Shown here: piece after piece, positions 9,007 through 18,946 of the stretch
Numbering within the stretch: position 1 is the stretch's first letter
Layout: each line of letters opens with the position of its first letter
NCBI GenBank assembly: GCA_940747215.1
Contig: CALNWS010000051.1
Location: 1-33,761 of the forward strand
DNA length: 33,761 nucleotides
Direction: 5' to 3'
From: an uncultured Paraburkholderia sp.
GTDB lineage: Bacteria > Pseudomonadota > Gammaproteobacteria > Burkholderiales > Burkholderiaceae
The notes under the pieces: model-generated
The model's input: the letters and a program-made list of their open reading frames with translations, nothing else
Told to the model about the DNA's origin: nothing
Databases searched by the model: none
Translations under genes and position numbers: made by a program

Positions 9007-9465
9007 TCAGGTCATGCCGCGATCGATCTTGCGCGCGAGGATAATCGACGTCGTAGTACGCTCCACGCCTTCGAGTCCGCCGATCTGGTCGAGCAGATCG
9101 TTCAGGCGATCCGGCGAATCGGCGCGCAGCCACGCCACGTAATCGAACTCGCCGCTCACCACGCAAAGCATCTGCACCTCGGGCATCCGGCCGAGCCGTT
9201 TCTGCACCGCCGGCCCATACTTCGGCGCGATGATGATGCCCATATACGCCTGAATGCTCGAATCGAGCACGTCCTGGCCGAGCCGCACGCTGTAGCCCGC
9301 AATCACGTTGCTGCGTTCGAGCCGCGCGAGCCGCGAGATGACGGTCGTGCGCGCCACGTCGAGCTGACGCGCGAGGTTGGCGACGCTCTCGCGAGCGTTC
9401 GCCTGCAGGAGTGCAACGAGGTTGCGGTCGAGTTCGTCGAGTTGATCGAGGCGCGGAGGTCTCAT
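9007..9465 (-). CDS. Lrp/AsnC-family transcription regulator
   Basis: Intact 152-codon gene of normal family length. An N-terminal winged helix-turn-helix occupies about residues 10-60 (LARQLDVARTTVISRLARLE is the recognition region). A C-terminal RAM domain, about residues 65-145, would bind an amino acid and build the octamer (GPAVQKRLGRMPEVQMLCVV, GEFDYVAWLRADSPDRLNDL). Such proteins sense amino acids and control nearby amino-acid genes. The neighbour in the same direction is the broken saccharopine-dehydrogenase-like gene, so lysine-related control is plausible but inferred. It is the only regulator in the window without a lesion. Confidence 0.9.
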   Translation of the reverse strand: MRPPRLDQLDELDRNLVALLQANARESVANLARQLDVARTTVISRLARLERSNVIAGYSVRLGQDVLDSSIQAYMGIIIAPKYGPAVQKRLGRMPEVQMLCVVSGEFDYVAWLRADSPDRLNDLLDQIGGLEGVERTTTSIILARKIDRGMT

Positions 9466-9573
9466 CGATGTCCGTAGAGAAGAGAGCCGGAATCGATCCG
9501 GCGATGAGGCGAATTATCGCGCGAGTTTCTTCCGCTGCGTGGATGCGATGACGGCGCGATTCGGCATCAGCGT

Positions 9574-10431
9574 TCACGCGCCGAACCGCTCCATCACGAA
9601 GTCGACGAAACTCGTGAGCTTCGGTGTGGCGCGCCGGTCGCGCGGGTAGATCAGATGCACGGGCGCGCCTTCGGGCAAATAGTCTTCGAGGACGGAAACC
9701 AGCTCGCCGCTCTCTATTTCTCTCGCAAGCAGCGCTTCCGGTTGCAGCACGAGGCCGAAACCGCGCAACGCGGCGACCTTCAACGCCTGGCCGTTGTTCG
9801 CGCGAAAACGGCCGGCGCGCAGTTCGTTCTCGTCGGCGTGTTCGTCGCTCAAACGCCATAAGCCTTCGCGGCCCCAATGCAGAAAGCCGAGGCATTCGTG
9901 GTGCGCGAGATCGGCGGGCGATGCGCACGCTCTCATGCGATATGGCTTCAATGGCCTCGCGACGAAACTCGAATCCGGCAACTGACCACGTAGTTGACCG
10001 ATCCGCACGGCGGCTTCGAAACCCTCTTCGACGATGCGGTTCGACAGATCCAGTTCGAGACTGATGTCGGGCCATGCGGTGAGGTAGCCGGTCATCGCGG
10101 GCGAGAACACTTCGACGCCGTACGTGAGCGGCACCGTCACCTTCAGCACGCCGCGCGGCATCGCGGCCATCGCTTCGGCGAGCGACTCGGCTTCACGGAC
10201 GTCGGCAAGGATGCGCCTGCATTGCTCGTAAGCTCATAATGGCTGGTCTCCGCCAGGCTTTGACGACGCGTCGTGCGCGTGAGCAACCTTGTCGTGAGCC
10301 GGGTTTCGAGCGCGCGAATATGTATGTTTGCCCACCATCGCCGACGACAGGTCGAAACGCTCGGCCGCCGCCGTCAGACTGCCCGCCTCGACCACCGCCA
10401 CGAAGATTTCCATGCTGACGAATTTGTCCAC
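9574..10431 (-). pseudogene. LysR-family regulator, shifted by small insertions
   Basis: LysR-type transcription regulator, usual length about 300. The N-terminal HTH is clear (FVAVVEAGSLTAAAERFDLS, SSAMVGKH). The sequence after GKH repeats CATA (CATACATA near 10325), a four-base duplication that shifts the frame; a further insertion of about eight bases lies near 10225-10235 before CRRILADV. The effector domain is then open from MPRGVLKVTVPLTYG to the end, except that about a dozen residues are missing between CASPA and DLAHHECLG, where two PA dipeptides flank the gap. A GGQ-type pattern of broken HTH plus readable effector domain means no functional repressor or activator. The target is unknown. 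Confidence 0.8.
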
Positions 10432-10622
10432 CCGGCTATTTCCTGTTCGTTTAGGTTGTAAGCGTTTGTCGCATTAGAGTCGCATTGTAGAGAGATATCG
10501 TGATACTAATAGCGGCGACGGCAATCTGGGCAGCCGGCCGCCGGGCGTCGCCAGCGTCGACGCAAAGCGGGCCGCTCGCACTGCAAGCCCTGTCCCAATT
10601 CGAATAGACATCAGGAGTTTCG

Positions 10623-11135
10623 ATGAAAAAAGCACTGGTAATGCTGGCCTCCGCAGTCGCCATGAGCGGCGCGTTCGCACAATCCTCCGCGGCGGCCGCG
10701 GCACCGGCGAGCGCATCCGCGCCGGCAACGGCCAAGGCAGGCCACGAGCGTAACGTCGAAGACCGCATCGCCTACCTGCACTCGCAACTGAAGATCACCT
10801 CGGCGCAGGACACGCAATGGAATACGTTCGCCGACGTGATGCGCAGCAACGGCCAGACGATGGGCGAACTGTTCCAGCAGCGCCGTGCCGCGGCCAACGT
10901 GTCCGCGCTCGACGACATGAAGCAGTACGCGACGATCGCGCAGGCTCATGCGGACGGCATGAAGAAGCTGGTCGATGCATTCGATCCGCTTTACAACAGC
11001 CTTTCGCCGGAACAGAAGAAGCTGGCTGACGTGACGTTCCATCAGCCGGGCGGTCCTGGCGGTCCGCGTCATCACGGCAAGGGCAAGATCGGCAAGGTTA
11101 AGCCGGCACCGGCCAGCGACGCGGCAGCCAAGTAA
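10623..11135 (+). CDS. Spy/CpxP-like periplasmic LTxxQ protein
   Basis: Intact 170-codon gene. Residues 1-19 are a Sec signal peptide (MKKALVMLASAVAMSGAFA). An Ala-rich linker follows, then a helical domain with two LTxxQ-like motifs (L57-K-I-T-S-A-Q62 and L127-S-P-E-Q131), as in Spy and CpxP, the periplasmic chaperones induced by envelope stress. The C-terminus is Gly/His/Lys-rich (PGGPGGPRHHGKGK), which might bind metal. AGGAG stands seven bases before the ATG. The family call is good; the chaperone role here is an inference. It is one of several envelope genes that have escaped decay. Confidence 0.85.
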   Translation: MKKALVMLASAVAMSGAFAQSSAAAAAPASASAPATAKAGHERNVEDRIAYLHSQLKITSAQDTQWNTFADVMRSNGQTMGELFQQRRAAANVSALDDMKQYATIAQAHADGMKKLVDAFDPLYNSLSPEQKKLADVTFHQPGGPGGPRHHGKGKIGKVKPAPASDAAAK

Positions 11136-11283
11136 CAAGCGGTTAAACCTCGCATGAAGAATGGCACGTGGCTTCACCGCGCGTGCCGTTTCTGCGTTTA
11201 CCCGCCAGGATTTCAGCTTTTCCGGTCAGCGCGAAATCATCTGGCATGATGGCGGCCAAACCTTTCTTTTGACTTGCCGCATC

Positions 11284-11698
11284 ATGACCGAACTGAAAAT
11301 CTCGACCTGAGCCAAGACGCCGCCGCGCAACGCGTCGTCAAGAACGAAACGGTGAAGGGGGAATTTGCCGCCGCCGAAGGCGAGTTGATGAGCCTCGAAG
11401 GCCCCAATCGCTACGCCCAAGGCGACGCGATCATCACGGATTCGACGAGCGACCGCTGGGTGGTGTCGCGCGAACGGTTCGACGCGAAGTATCTGCCTGT
11501 CGACTCAGCGCTTAAGCACGGCGAAGCCGGCGCGTATCGCAACCGGCCTGCCGTGGTGCTCGCGAAGGAGATGCACGAGGCATTCACACTATGCCGCTGC
11601 GCGGCGTGGCCGGCGACTGGGTCATGCAATACGCGCCCGGCGACTACGGCGTCGTGCAGGCTGCGCGTTTCGCCAAGGTGTACAAGCTCGCGGACTGA
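11284..11698 (+). pseudogene. Conserved hypothetical protein, two frameshifts
   Basis: About 138 residues expected. ATG 11284 gives MTELKIST, then one C is missing (ACCTG for ACC CTG) and a TGA appears. The next frame runs LSQDAAAQRVVKNETV, GELMSLEGPNRYAQGDAIIT, RWVVSRERFDAKYLPVDSAL, VVLAKEMHEAFTL, and shifts again near 11590. The end (DWVMQYAPGDYGVVQAARFA) is in the first frame and stops at 11698. It has no signal peptide or membrane segment. I know similar Burkholderia proteins only as hypotheticals. Confidence 0.65.
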
Positions 11699-11723
11699 GC
11701 CGGCGAGCTCTTCTGCCAAGTCT

Positions 11724-12092
11724 TCAGGCGAACTCGTCGCCGAGATCCACGGTGACGTCTTTCGGCACCACTTCCCCATTCGCGTACTGTTCCTCGAGCG
11801 AGCCGATGCTCGCTTCGACATACGCCCGCAACACCGCAAAACTGCGGCCATGCAGGCGCGGCGGCATCGCGCGGTAACGCGCCCAAGCCTCACGCGAAAT
11901 CTCCACATTCATCAGGATACGGCGCGCGGCCGCACCGAAACGCATCGCAACCCAGTGGATCGCCAGCACCGGCACGGCGCCCTCTTCGGGCGCGCGCTGG
12001 ATGAACTGCGTCTGCTCGGGAAACAGATCGCTGATGACGCGCGCCAGCTCCTCGAACGCGGGATCGGCGCAATCGTATTGGTAAGCTTCCAT
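11724..12092 (-). CDS. Small conserved protein of unknown function
   Basis: Open, apparently intact frame of 122 codons. The sequence is acidic and soluble (EAYQYDCADPAFEELARVIS, PVLAIHWVAMRFGAAARRIL, SREAWARYRAMPPRLHGRSF) with no signal or membrane segment. It may belong to a Burkholderia-restricted DUF family (DUF3022 is my best guess, held weakly). There is no strong ribosome-binding site before the ATG, and the next gene upstream (yhfC-like) is broken. It stays open although neighbours on both sides are not. Confidence 0.6.
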   Translation of the reverse strand: MEAYQYDCADPAFEELARVISDLFPEQTQFIQRAPEEGAVPVLAIHWVAMRFGAAARRILMNVEISREAWARYRAMPPRLHGRSFAVLRAYVEASIGSLEEQYANGEVVPKDVTVDLGDEFA

Positions 12093-12184
12093 GGTTCAGG
12101 CCAATGAGGTGAAGCGGTAAAGGTGCGAGGCAATAGCAGATGCGGGCGAATTGTAATCGCGGATTGCCATGCCGCGCCCGAAAT

Positions 12185-12991
12185 TCAGGCGGCCGCCGTC
12201 CGTGTCCGGAACGTTTTGACGGGCAGACCCGCGACGATCAATGCGCCGATCGCGTAGATGCCGTCCACGGCGAAGAGCGGCACGAACTGCGCCTGGAAGA
12301 GCGCGGCGGGCACGTCCACCGCTGCGTGTAGGACGATCGCGAGCGGCAGGATGCCGCGCCAGCCGGCCCGCACGTCGCGCCACATCACGACCGACAAACC
12401 GATCTGAAACACCAGCGCCGCCACGCGTTCGAGCAGGAAAATGCCAGCCGTTTGCGGCGTCAGGCTCGCGAGAATCAGGTGAATGCGCATGACGGATTCG
12501 CTCGGCAGATTGGACAGATAACCGTCCAGTTCGCCGCGGTTCTCGAAGACCGCGAACCACCCATTGAATCTGCACCAGCACGCCGACGAGCCACGCTTCC
12601 GCGCCGCCATGACCTAGGCCGTAGCTGAGCGCCGTACGTCGTTCAGGCCGCCCGTCGAGCGAGGCTTCGTGCTCGCGCGCCTGAACAGAATCCGCATGCC
12701 GATGAAGCGCCCCACTTCCTCGCAGATGCCCGCGGCCAGCGCGCCATAAATCACGAATGCGACCGGATTCGACAGAAACAACGCCGTCGCGACATTCCGG
12801 TGCAGCACGAAGTCGTTCAGCGCGCGCTCGATCACCATCGCGAAGAGCGCAAAGACCGCGATGCCCGTGACGGCATCGCGCGGATTGAGGCGCAGCGGCT
12901 TACGCAGCCGGCGGTAAATCAGGAAGGGTAAGGCGGCGACCAGCAACGTCGCGACGGCGAGGCTCGACAGGGTAATAGGTGCAACAACCAT
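12185..12991 (-). pseudogene. YhfC-type intramembrane metalloprotease, frameshifted
   Basis: Polytopic membrane protein with several hydrophobic helices. The segment YGALAAGICEEVGRFIGMRI carries the EE-containing motif of the YhfC family of putative intramembrane metalloproteases (CAAX-protease-like). The frame breaks near 12640; a short piece (LSYGLGHGGAEAWLVGVL) follows in a second frame; the rest resumes near 12555 (VFENRGELDGYLSNL) to SLTPQTAGIFLLERVAALVF and a final membrane helix. The second histidine/glutamate motif (GLGHGGAEA) is present but out of frame, so no intact active site can be made. The start ATG at 12991 is uncertain. Confidence 0.7.
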
Positions 12992-13109
12992 GAGTTTCCT
13001 TGCGATGACCGGCGCGCAACCGCTGCGCGCCGCAGCCCGAATGATCGCAGATCGGCGTGAAGGCCGTGAGAATCCGGGCCGAGGTCCGTGCCAGGTCGGC
13101 GTGAGGCCA

Positions 13110-14104
13110 GCGCGAAGTGGACGGGCACACGATCAGTTCGCCCGACAGCAGGCAGTCGCGCACAGTGGTCTGAACGCCTTCGATCCGCTCATGCAGAAAC
13201 TCGACCGCGCGATAGCCAATCTCGTACGTCGGCTGACGGATCGTCGTGATGCCGGCGAGTTCGGCCCAGTCGGGGTCGTCGATGGAAAGAAGTGCGACGC
13301 GGCGTGCCGGCTTTGCAGCCGCAACGGATACATTGCTCAGGCTAGCGTCGAGCGCACGATCCAGTCCGGTAAGCGCACCTTCCACCTGCGCGGTGTCGCC
13401 GAGATCGAGCATCAGCGTATGACCTTGCACAGCGCCTTCACCCTTGCTCTTGCCCTGCGCCGTCATCACCTCGCGAAACGCCGCCTCGCGCAACTGACGC
13501 GAACCCACCTGCTCGAACGGCTGCACGACGAACCAGATCTCGTCGAAACCGTTTTCCAGCAGATGCCGCGTGCCGGTTTCGGCGGCCGCGCGGTTGTCGA
13601 GCCGACCATGTCGGCGCTGAGCCCCGCCACCGAACGGTCCACCAGCACAGCCGGAATACCGCCGCCACCAACAGGCCGCAGCGTCTCCTCGCGCACGCCG
13701 AGCGCGTTCACGATCACGCCTTCCACGCGATACATGGTGAACAGTTGCAGATAGCGCCGCTCCATTTCGACTTCGTTCGCGGCGTGGCAGATGAGGGGCA
13801 TGAGCCCGAGCGCATGGCACGCCGCTTCCACGCCTTGCAGCACTTCGACCGTGTACGGATTCGTCAGGTCGGCGAGCAACATGCCGATCAGCCAGTTGCG
13901 TCCGCGTTTGGGGCCGCGCGCCATCTGGTTCGGCTGGTAGTTGAGCCGCTCGATCGCCGCCTCGATCTGCGCGCGCAGTTCCGGCGACAGCACACTCATC
14001 TCGCCGTTCAGATAGCGCGAAATGCTGGTCTTGTCGGTGCCGGCCTCGCGCGCGACGTCGGTGATCGTGGCGCGACGCTGGGTCGCAAGCGACGTCGAAC
14101 TCAT
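13110..14104 (-). pseudogene. LacI-family regulator, PtxS-like, broken
   Basis: The start ATG at 14104 gives a LacI HTH (ATITDVAREAGTDKTSISRY, LNGEMSVLSPELRAQIEAAI) and the hinge, then the periplasmic-binding-like effector domain (NWLIGMLLADLTNPYTVEVL). The frame shifts near 13600 (DMVG, then LDNRAAAETGTRHLLENGFD in the next frame). About 25 residues are missing near RRVAL, with the RRVAL words apparently flanking the gap. The C-terminus (GELIVCPSTSR at 13110) runs on without its usual stop. The gene sits eight bases after the 2-hydroxyacid dehydrogenase remnant; in pseudomonads and Burkholderia PtxS regulates 2-ketogluconate use and sits by kguD. The PtxS identity is an inference. Confidence 0.7.
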
Positions 14105-14111
14105 GGCGTGT

Positions 14112-14515
14112 TCATCGTGACAGGACTTCGCGATTGACGATATTGCTTGACAGCGCGCCGTCGAGCGCGGCAACCAAATTCTCGGCCGCGTTAAGCACCA
14201 TCGCGTGACGCGTTTCGTGCGTGGCCGAGCCGATATGCGGCAGGGCAACCACGTTCGCCATTTTCAGGAGCGGCGAATCGGCGGGCAGCGGTTCGGTTTA
14301 GAACACGTCGAGACCCGCGGCGTGAATCGTGCCGTCTTGCAGCGCTTCGATCAGCGCTTTTTCGTCGACCGTCGCGCCGCGCGACGCGTTGATCAGAATC
14401 GCACTTTTCTTCATCGACGCGAGTTCGGCCGCGCCGATCATGTGCTTCGTTTCCGGCGTGAGCGGCACTTGCAGGCAGACGAAATCCGGCGTGGCGAGCA
14501 GCGCGGCGAGCCAAG
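14112..14515 (-). pseudogene. D-2-hydroxyacid dehydrogenase, 5' half deleted (KguD-like)
   Basis: Only the C-terminal half of an NAD-dependent D-2-hydroxyacid dehydrogenase is left (2-ketogluconate reductase by context). Visible are [20 protein letters not shown], the arginine motif [11 protein letters not shown], then a TAA at 14299-14301 after GLDVF (probably a glutamate codon). The same frame continues through [20 protein letters not shown] and the catalytic histidine motif [11 protein letters not shown] to TGA at 14112-14114. The N-terminal half, including the Rossmann glycines, is absent: the homology ends at about 14510, the same place where the YeiH remnant begins in the opposite direction. 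Confidence 0.75.
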
Positions 14516-14517
14516 AT

Positions 14518-14808
14518 GGCGCGACGCAAGCACCACGCAAGCTGGCAATTCCCTGGTTCGCGCTCGGCTTCCTCGCTTTCGTCGTGATCAACTCGCTGCA
14601 CGTGTTGCCGGAATCCGCCACCAGCACGCTGAATATGCTCGACACATTCGCGCTCACCATGGCCATGACGGCGCTCGGTATCGAAACGCGCATAGCGCAG
14701 ATCCGTCAGGCCGGACCACGTGCACTCACCACCGGCTTCACCCTTTATGTGTGGCTGATCGCCGGCGGACTCGGAATTACATGGGCTGTCCAGCACCTGC
14801 TCGGCTAA
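14518..14808 (+). pseudogene. C-terminal remnant of a YeiH/UPF0324-type membrane protein
   Basis: The last ~90 residues of a putative sulfate exporter of the YeiH family: [40 protein letters not shown] and a last helix (YVWLIAGGLGITWAVQHLLG) ending at 14808. The first ~250 residues are missing and the fragment abuts the dehydrogenase remnant at about 14515. There is no start codon with a plausible ribosome-binding site. A terminator follows at 14831. Confidence 0.7.
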
Positions 14809-14830
14809 GCCGTTCTCGCCTTCAAACCCA

Positions 14831-14851
14831 CCCCGCCGCGCGCGGGGTTTT
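14831..14851 (+). terminator. Rho-independent terminator after the YeiH remnant
   Basis: Stem CCCCGC (14831-14836) with GCGGGG (14842-14847), CGCGC loop, then TTTT. It ends transcription of the YeiH gene and would insulate the GST gene at 14930. Confidence 0.7.
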
Positions 14852-14929
14852 GCGCATTCTGGAGCCCCTTTTGCACGGCATACTGGTTGCTGTCGTCAGC
14901 ATTCATGCAACCGGAATGAGGATTGATCG

Positions 14930-15667
14930 ATGAGCCTAGAACTTTACTACTGGGACGGCCTGCAGGGCCGCGGCGAATTCGTGCGGCTCGCGCTGGAGGA
15001 AGCCGGCGCCGATTACGTGGAGATGGCGCGCGGCGAGCCGTCCGACGGCCTCGGCACCAACGCGATGACGGACGTCCTGAAAAGCCGCGACAAACCCTAC
15101 CCGCCTTTCGCGCCGCTGTTCCTGAAAGACGGCGATCTCGTGCTCGCGCAAACCGCCAACATTCTTTTTTACCTCGGCCCACGGCTGAATCTCGCGCCCG
15201 CCGTAGACAGCCCACGCTACGTCGCGAACGGCCTGCAACTTACGATCGCCGACGTGGTCACCGAGGCGCACGACACGCACCATCCGCTTGCCAGCAATCT
15301 CTACTACGAAGACCAGAAAGACGCCGCTAGGGTACGCGCGCATGACTTCATCGATCATCGCATTCCGAAGTTCATGGACTATTTCGAGCGCGTGCTGAAA
15401 CAGAATCCGGCCGGCGACAAATGCCTGGTGGGCGACGCACTCACTTACGTCGACCTGTCGATGTTTCAACTGATCGACGGCCTGCTGTATGCGTTCCCGA
15501 AAGCACTCAAGCGTTTCGGCGAACACTACCCGCGTCTCGCCGCGCTGCACGACGCCGTGATCGAGCGGCCGCGCATCGCCGCGTATCTGCAATCGGAGCG
15601 GCGCATCGAATATAACGAGGCCTGCATTTTCCGGCACTACCCGGAACTCGATAAGGCTGCAACTTGA
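14930..15667 (+). CDS. Glutathione S-transferase family protein
   Basis: Intact 245-codon gene. The N-terminal thioredoxin-like domain (about residues 1-85) starts LELYYWDGLQGRGEFVRLAL, with candidate catalytic Tyr6/Tyr7, and holds the cis-proline region (P62 in FAPLFL) and the glutathione gamma-glutamyl contact motif (Q74-T75 in LAQTANILFYL). The C-terminal helical domain (about residues 95-235) has YVDLSMFQLIDGLLYAF. GAGG lies about ten bases upstream of the ATG. The probable role is detoxification or disulfide chemistry in the cytoplasm; the substrate is unknown. It is one of the few undamaged genes in the left half. Confidence 0.9.
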   Translation: MSLELYYWDGLQGRGEFVRLALEEAGADYVEMARGEPSDGLGTNAMTDVLKSRDKPYPPFAPLFLKDGDLVLAQTANILFYLGPRLNLAPAVDSPRYVANGLQLTIADVVTEAHDTHHPLASNLYYEDQKDAARVRAHDFIDHRIPKFMDYFERVLKQNPAGDKCLVGDALTYVDLSMFQLIDGLLYAFPKALKRFGEHYPRLAALHDAVIERPRIAAYLQSERRIEYNEACIFRHYPELDKAAT

Positions 15668-15737
15668 CGTCCGCGTCCTTCATCCGCTCACGCATCGCCG
15701 CGCGCCCGCCCATCGAGGTGGGCGCGCTGCTGTTGCC

Positions 15738-17512
15738 GTGTGCCCTTTTCATCCAACCTTCACGCCCCGTACCGTCGACGTGTTTTCATTCCTGCTGAAG
15801 CTGCGCACACGCGCGCAAACCGTATTCCGTCTCTCCGAAGTCTATATGATGCTGATCTGGTCGGTCATGGTGGGCATTGCGGGCGCTTTTTCGACCATTG
15901 CATTTCGCGAAGGCATCGCGCTGCTGCAAACGGCCGTCGTCGGCAAGGCGGGCAGCTTCGTCGAAATGGCGCGCGGCCTGCCGTGGGCCATGCGGATCTG
16001 GCTGCCGGCGGCCGGCGGTCTGATTGCGGGCTGCTTCCTGCTGATCGCGCAGCGTCACGTGGACAAGAGCGCGCACATCGACTACATGGAAGCGGTCGCG
16101 ATCGGCGACGGCGTGGTACCTGTGAAGCTGAGTTTCTGGCGCAGCGTGTCGTCGCTCTTCACGATTTCGAGCGGCGGCTCGATCGGCCGTGAAGGTCCGA
16201 TGGTGCAATTGGCGGCGCTTGCCGCCTCGCTGATCGGACGCTGGGTGCACTTCGATACGTCGCGTCTGCGCCTGCTCGTCGCTTGCGGCGCGGCGGCCGG
16301 TATCACGTCCGCGTACAGCGCGCCGATTGCGGGCGCGTTTTTCGTCACCGAAATCGTGCTCGGCTCGATCGCGATGTAAAGCTTCGGGCCCGTGGTGGTT
16401 TCGGCGGTGGTTGCCAATTCGTCATGCGCGAATTCGCAGGCTACAAGCCGCCTTACGAAATGCCAGTGCTTCCGCAGATCGCGGGGCTCGAAGTACTGTT
16501 GTTCGTCGCGCTCGGCGTGCTGTGCGGTGCGGCGGCGCCCCAGTTTCTGCGTCTGATGGATTTTTCGAAGGCGAACTTCCGCAAGCTGCCGGTGCCGTTG
16601 CCCATCCGGCTCGCGATCGGCGGCTTCGTGAGCGGCGTGTTATCGGTCTGGACGCCAGAGGTGTGGGGCAACGGCTATAGCGTCGTCAACTCCATTCTCC
16701 ATTCGCCGTGGACGTGGAGCGCGCTCGTGCTGGTGTTCAAGATCGTTGCCACGGCGGCGACCACGGGCTCCGGCGCGGTCGGCGGTGTGTTCACGCCGAC
16801 GCTTTTCGTCGGCACCGTCATCGGTTGCCTCTTTGGTCTCGGCATGCACGCAATGTGGCCGCACGGCAAGTCCGGGCCGTTTGCGTACGCGATGGTCGGC
16901 ATGGGCGCGTTTCTCGCCGGCGCCGCTAATGGCGATCCTGATGATCTTCGAAATGACGCTCAGCTATCAGGTCGTGTTGCCGCTGATGCTCTCGTGCGTG
17001 GGTGCGTATTTCGTTTCGCGCGCGATCGGCAAGACGTCGATGTATGAAATCACGCTACGCCGGAACGAACAGGAGCAGGAGCGCTCACGACTGCGCGCCA
17101 CGCAGATGCGCGAACTGATCCACTCCGCCGAAACCGTCGTGCCGCCCAATGCGACGGTGGCCTACATGACGCGCGTGTTCCTCGAATATCCGGTGAAGTA
17201 TCTGTATGTCACGAGTATCTGTATGTCACGAACGAATCCGGCGCGTTTCTCGGCGTGGTCGCGCTGAAGGACATCACGTCCGATCTGCTCGACAAGCGCG
17301 ATACGTCGACGAAAACCACCGCCGATTATCTGCAGCCGCATTTCGACGTGCTCACGCCCGATATGCCCCTCGGCGTCGCGCTGCAGCACTTCATGGCGTT
17401 TCAGGGCAAGCGCCTGCCTGTGGTGGAGAGCGCCGCGCATCCGAAACTTACGAGCGTGGTGTACAAGACTTCGTTGCTCGATGCGTATTTCCGGATGAAT
17501 CCCACGTGCTGA
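15738..17512 (+). pseudogene. clcB: ClC chloride channel/transporter with CBS domains, multiply broken
   Basis: ClC-family membrane protein. Visible are the selectivity motif GSIGREGPMVQLAAL (GxGREGP), SGAVGGVFTPTLFVG (GxFxP), and a C-terminal cytoplasmic part with CBS-like halves (MTRVFLEYPVKYLYV, VALKDITSDLL, LGVALQHFMAFQGKRLPVVE). Lesions: TAA at 16377-16379 after GSIAM (probably GAA), a one-base loss near 16420, a deletion of about ten bases near 16930 before PLMAILMIFEMT, and a 17-base tandem duplication at 17198-17231. The start is uncertain (GTG 15738 or GTG 15779). The clcB name rests on family resemblance only. It cannot yield a working channel. Confidence 0.8.
17198..17231 (+). repeat. 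17-base perfect tandem duplication inside the ClC gene
   Basis: GTATCTGTATGTCACGA occurs twice in a row (17198-17214 and 17215-17231). Seventeen is not a multiple of three, so the copy shifts the frame between KYLYVTS and NESGAFLGVV. A single copy would restore KYLYVTNESG. Confidence 0.95.
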
Positions 17513-17717
17513 TAGCAGTCGCATTTTGGCGCAACCGTCCGCTTAGGGACGCGCACGCACTCCGTACACCCGCACGCGCCGCGCGTGCAAAGCGCGGCAA
17601 AAACTCTACAATGAAAATTCGCTGCAACCACTCCGGCACATCATTTTGACGCCTTCGTGACCGGCGGTTCGGCGCGGCGTCACGCCCTACGCGCACGACG
17701 CCTTTGCGTTCGGAGCG

Positions 17718-18687
17718 ATGATGAGCGAACCATCCCACGATGCCGTGCGCTGCCACGTTCAGCCGCGTCGCTTCGCGGGCATGATGGCTCGCCGGCTGAA
17801 AATGTTCGACAAGGTGATCGATGAAGGTGCGCACTTTTGCCGGCAGATGCAGCCGCTCGGATACGCGATCGTCACCTCGACCTGCGTCAAACGGAATTTT
17901 CCATCAACGCCACGAGCCGCCCGGCGGCCAGATCACGGCCGATCAGATAGCTCGGCAAAATCGCGACGCCCATGCCGAGCAACGCGAACTGCCGCAGCAT
18001 TTCCGTGTTGTTGGCGGCGATCGCGTTGGCGGGGCGCACGCGCACTTCGTCGCCGTCCGGGCCGGTGAATACGCGCTCCTCGCCGCCCTGCTCGGACGGC
18101 CGGCTCAGACAAGGATGATCGAGCAGATGCTCGGGCTGCGTCGGCGTGCCATGCTGTGCCAGATAGGCGGGCGTGGAGCACACGGTCATATAGCCCGTAG
18201 TGAGACGCCGCGTGACGATGCTCGCGCTGCGCGTATGGCGTCCGACGAAAATGCCGGCGTCGTAACCTTCTTCGACGAGATCGACGTGACGATCGGCGAG
18301 CGTGACGTCCGGCAGCACGTCCGGATAGCGCGCGGCGTACAACTGACTGCACGACCGGCGCGAGACTGTGCAGCCCGAACATCACGGGCGCGACGACACG
18401 CAAGGTGCCGACCGGCTCGTGATTACGCGCGACCACCATCTGCTCGACGCTTTCGAGGTCGTCGAGAATATGACGCACGCGCTCCAGATAGGTGGAACCG
18501 GATTCGGTCAGCGAAAGACGACGCGTGGCGTGGTGCGATTAAGCAGGCGCGTGCCGAGCCGCGCTTCGAGATCGGCCACGTGGCGCGTGACCACGGCGGT
18601 GGAGAGATCCAGTGCGCCGGCCGCGCCGACGAAACTGCCGAGATCGGCGACCTTGACGAAAACACGCATCGACTGCAACTGGTTCAT
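17718..18687 (-). pseudogene. LysR-family regulator, frameshifted
   Basis: The ATG at 18687 begins [20 protein letters not shown] with a LysR HTH ([32 protein letters not shown]). Frameshifts occur near 18530 (after NRTT), near 18345 (LAPVVQS to YAARYPDV) and near 17890 (LVALMEN to the tail). The effector domain is readable in pieces (DVTLADRHVDLVEEGYDAGI, HLLDHPCLSRPS, MLRQFALLGMGVAILPSYLI) and the distal tail (VRTFIDHLVEHFQ) is in yet another frame. It has the usual order of a LysR-type regulator of about 300 residues. No adjacent target gene can be named. Confidence 0.8.
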
Positions 18688-18946
18688 GGACGACTCCTGC
18701 CTCGGTGAAGCCGGGCCGGCGCAGCGCTGCCGCCTGTGTCGACCAGCGCCACAAGGCGCGCGCAGGTCTGCCCAACGCTTCCGATTGTATCGATCCGACC
18801 ATGTTCCAACCCTGACTCGAACATGACAATCCGGTCAGAATTCCGACGCATCCACGCGACTATTGCAACTACAATTGTGGATTTTGGCTAGGTAAAAACC
18901 CTTATGTGCTGGTAACATAGCGCCCGAAAGGAACCGCTCTCTCTCT

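Noticed and set aside
8987..10075. A 362-codon minus-strand frame across the Lrp and LysR genes
   Set aside because: It is the wrong frame of two recognisable genes and is very Arg-rich.
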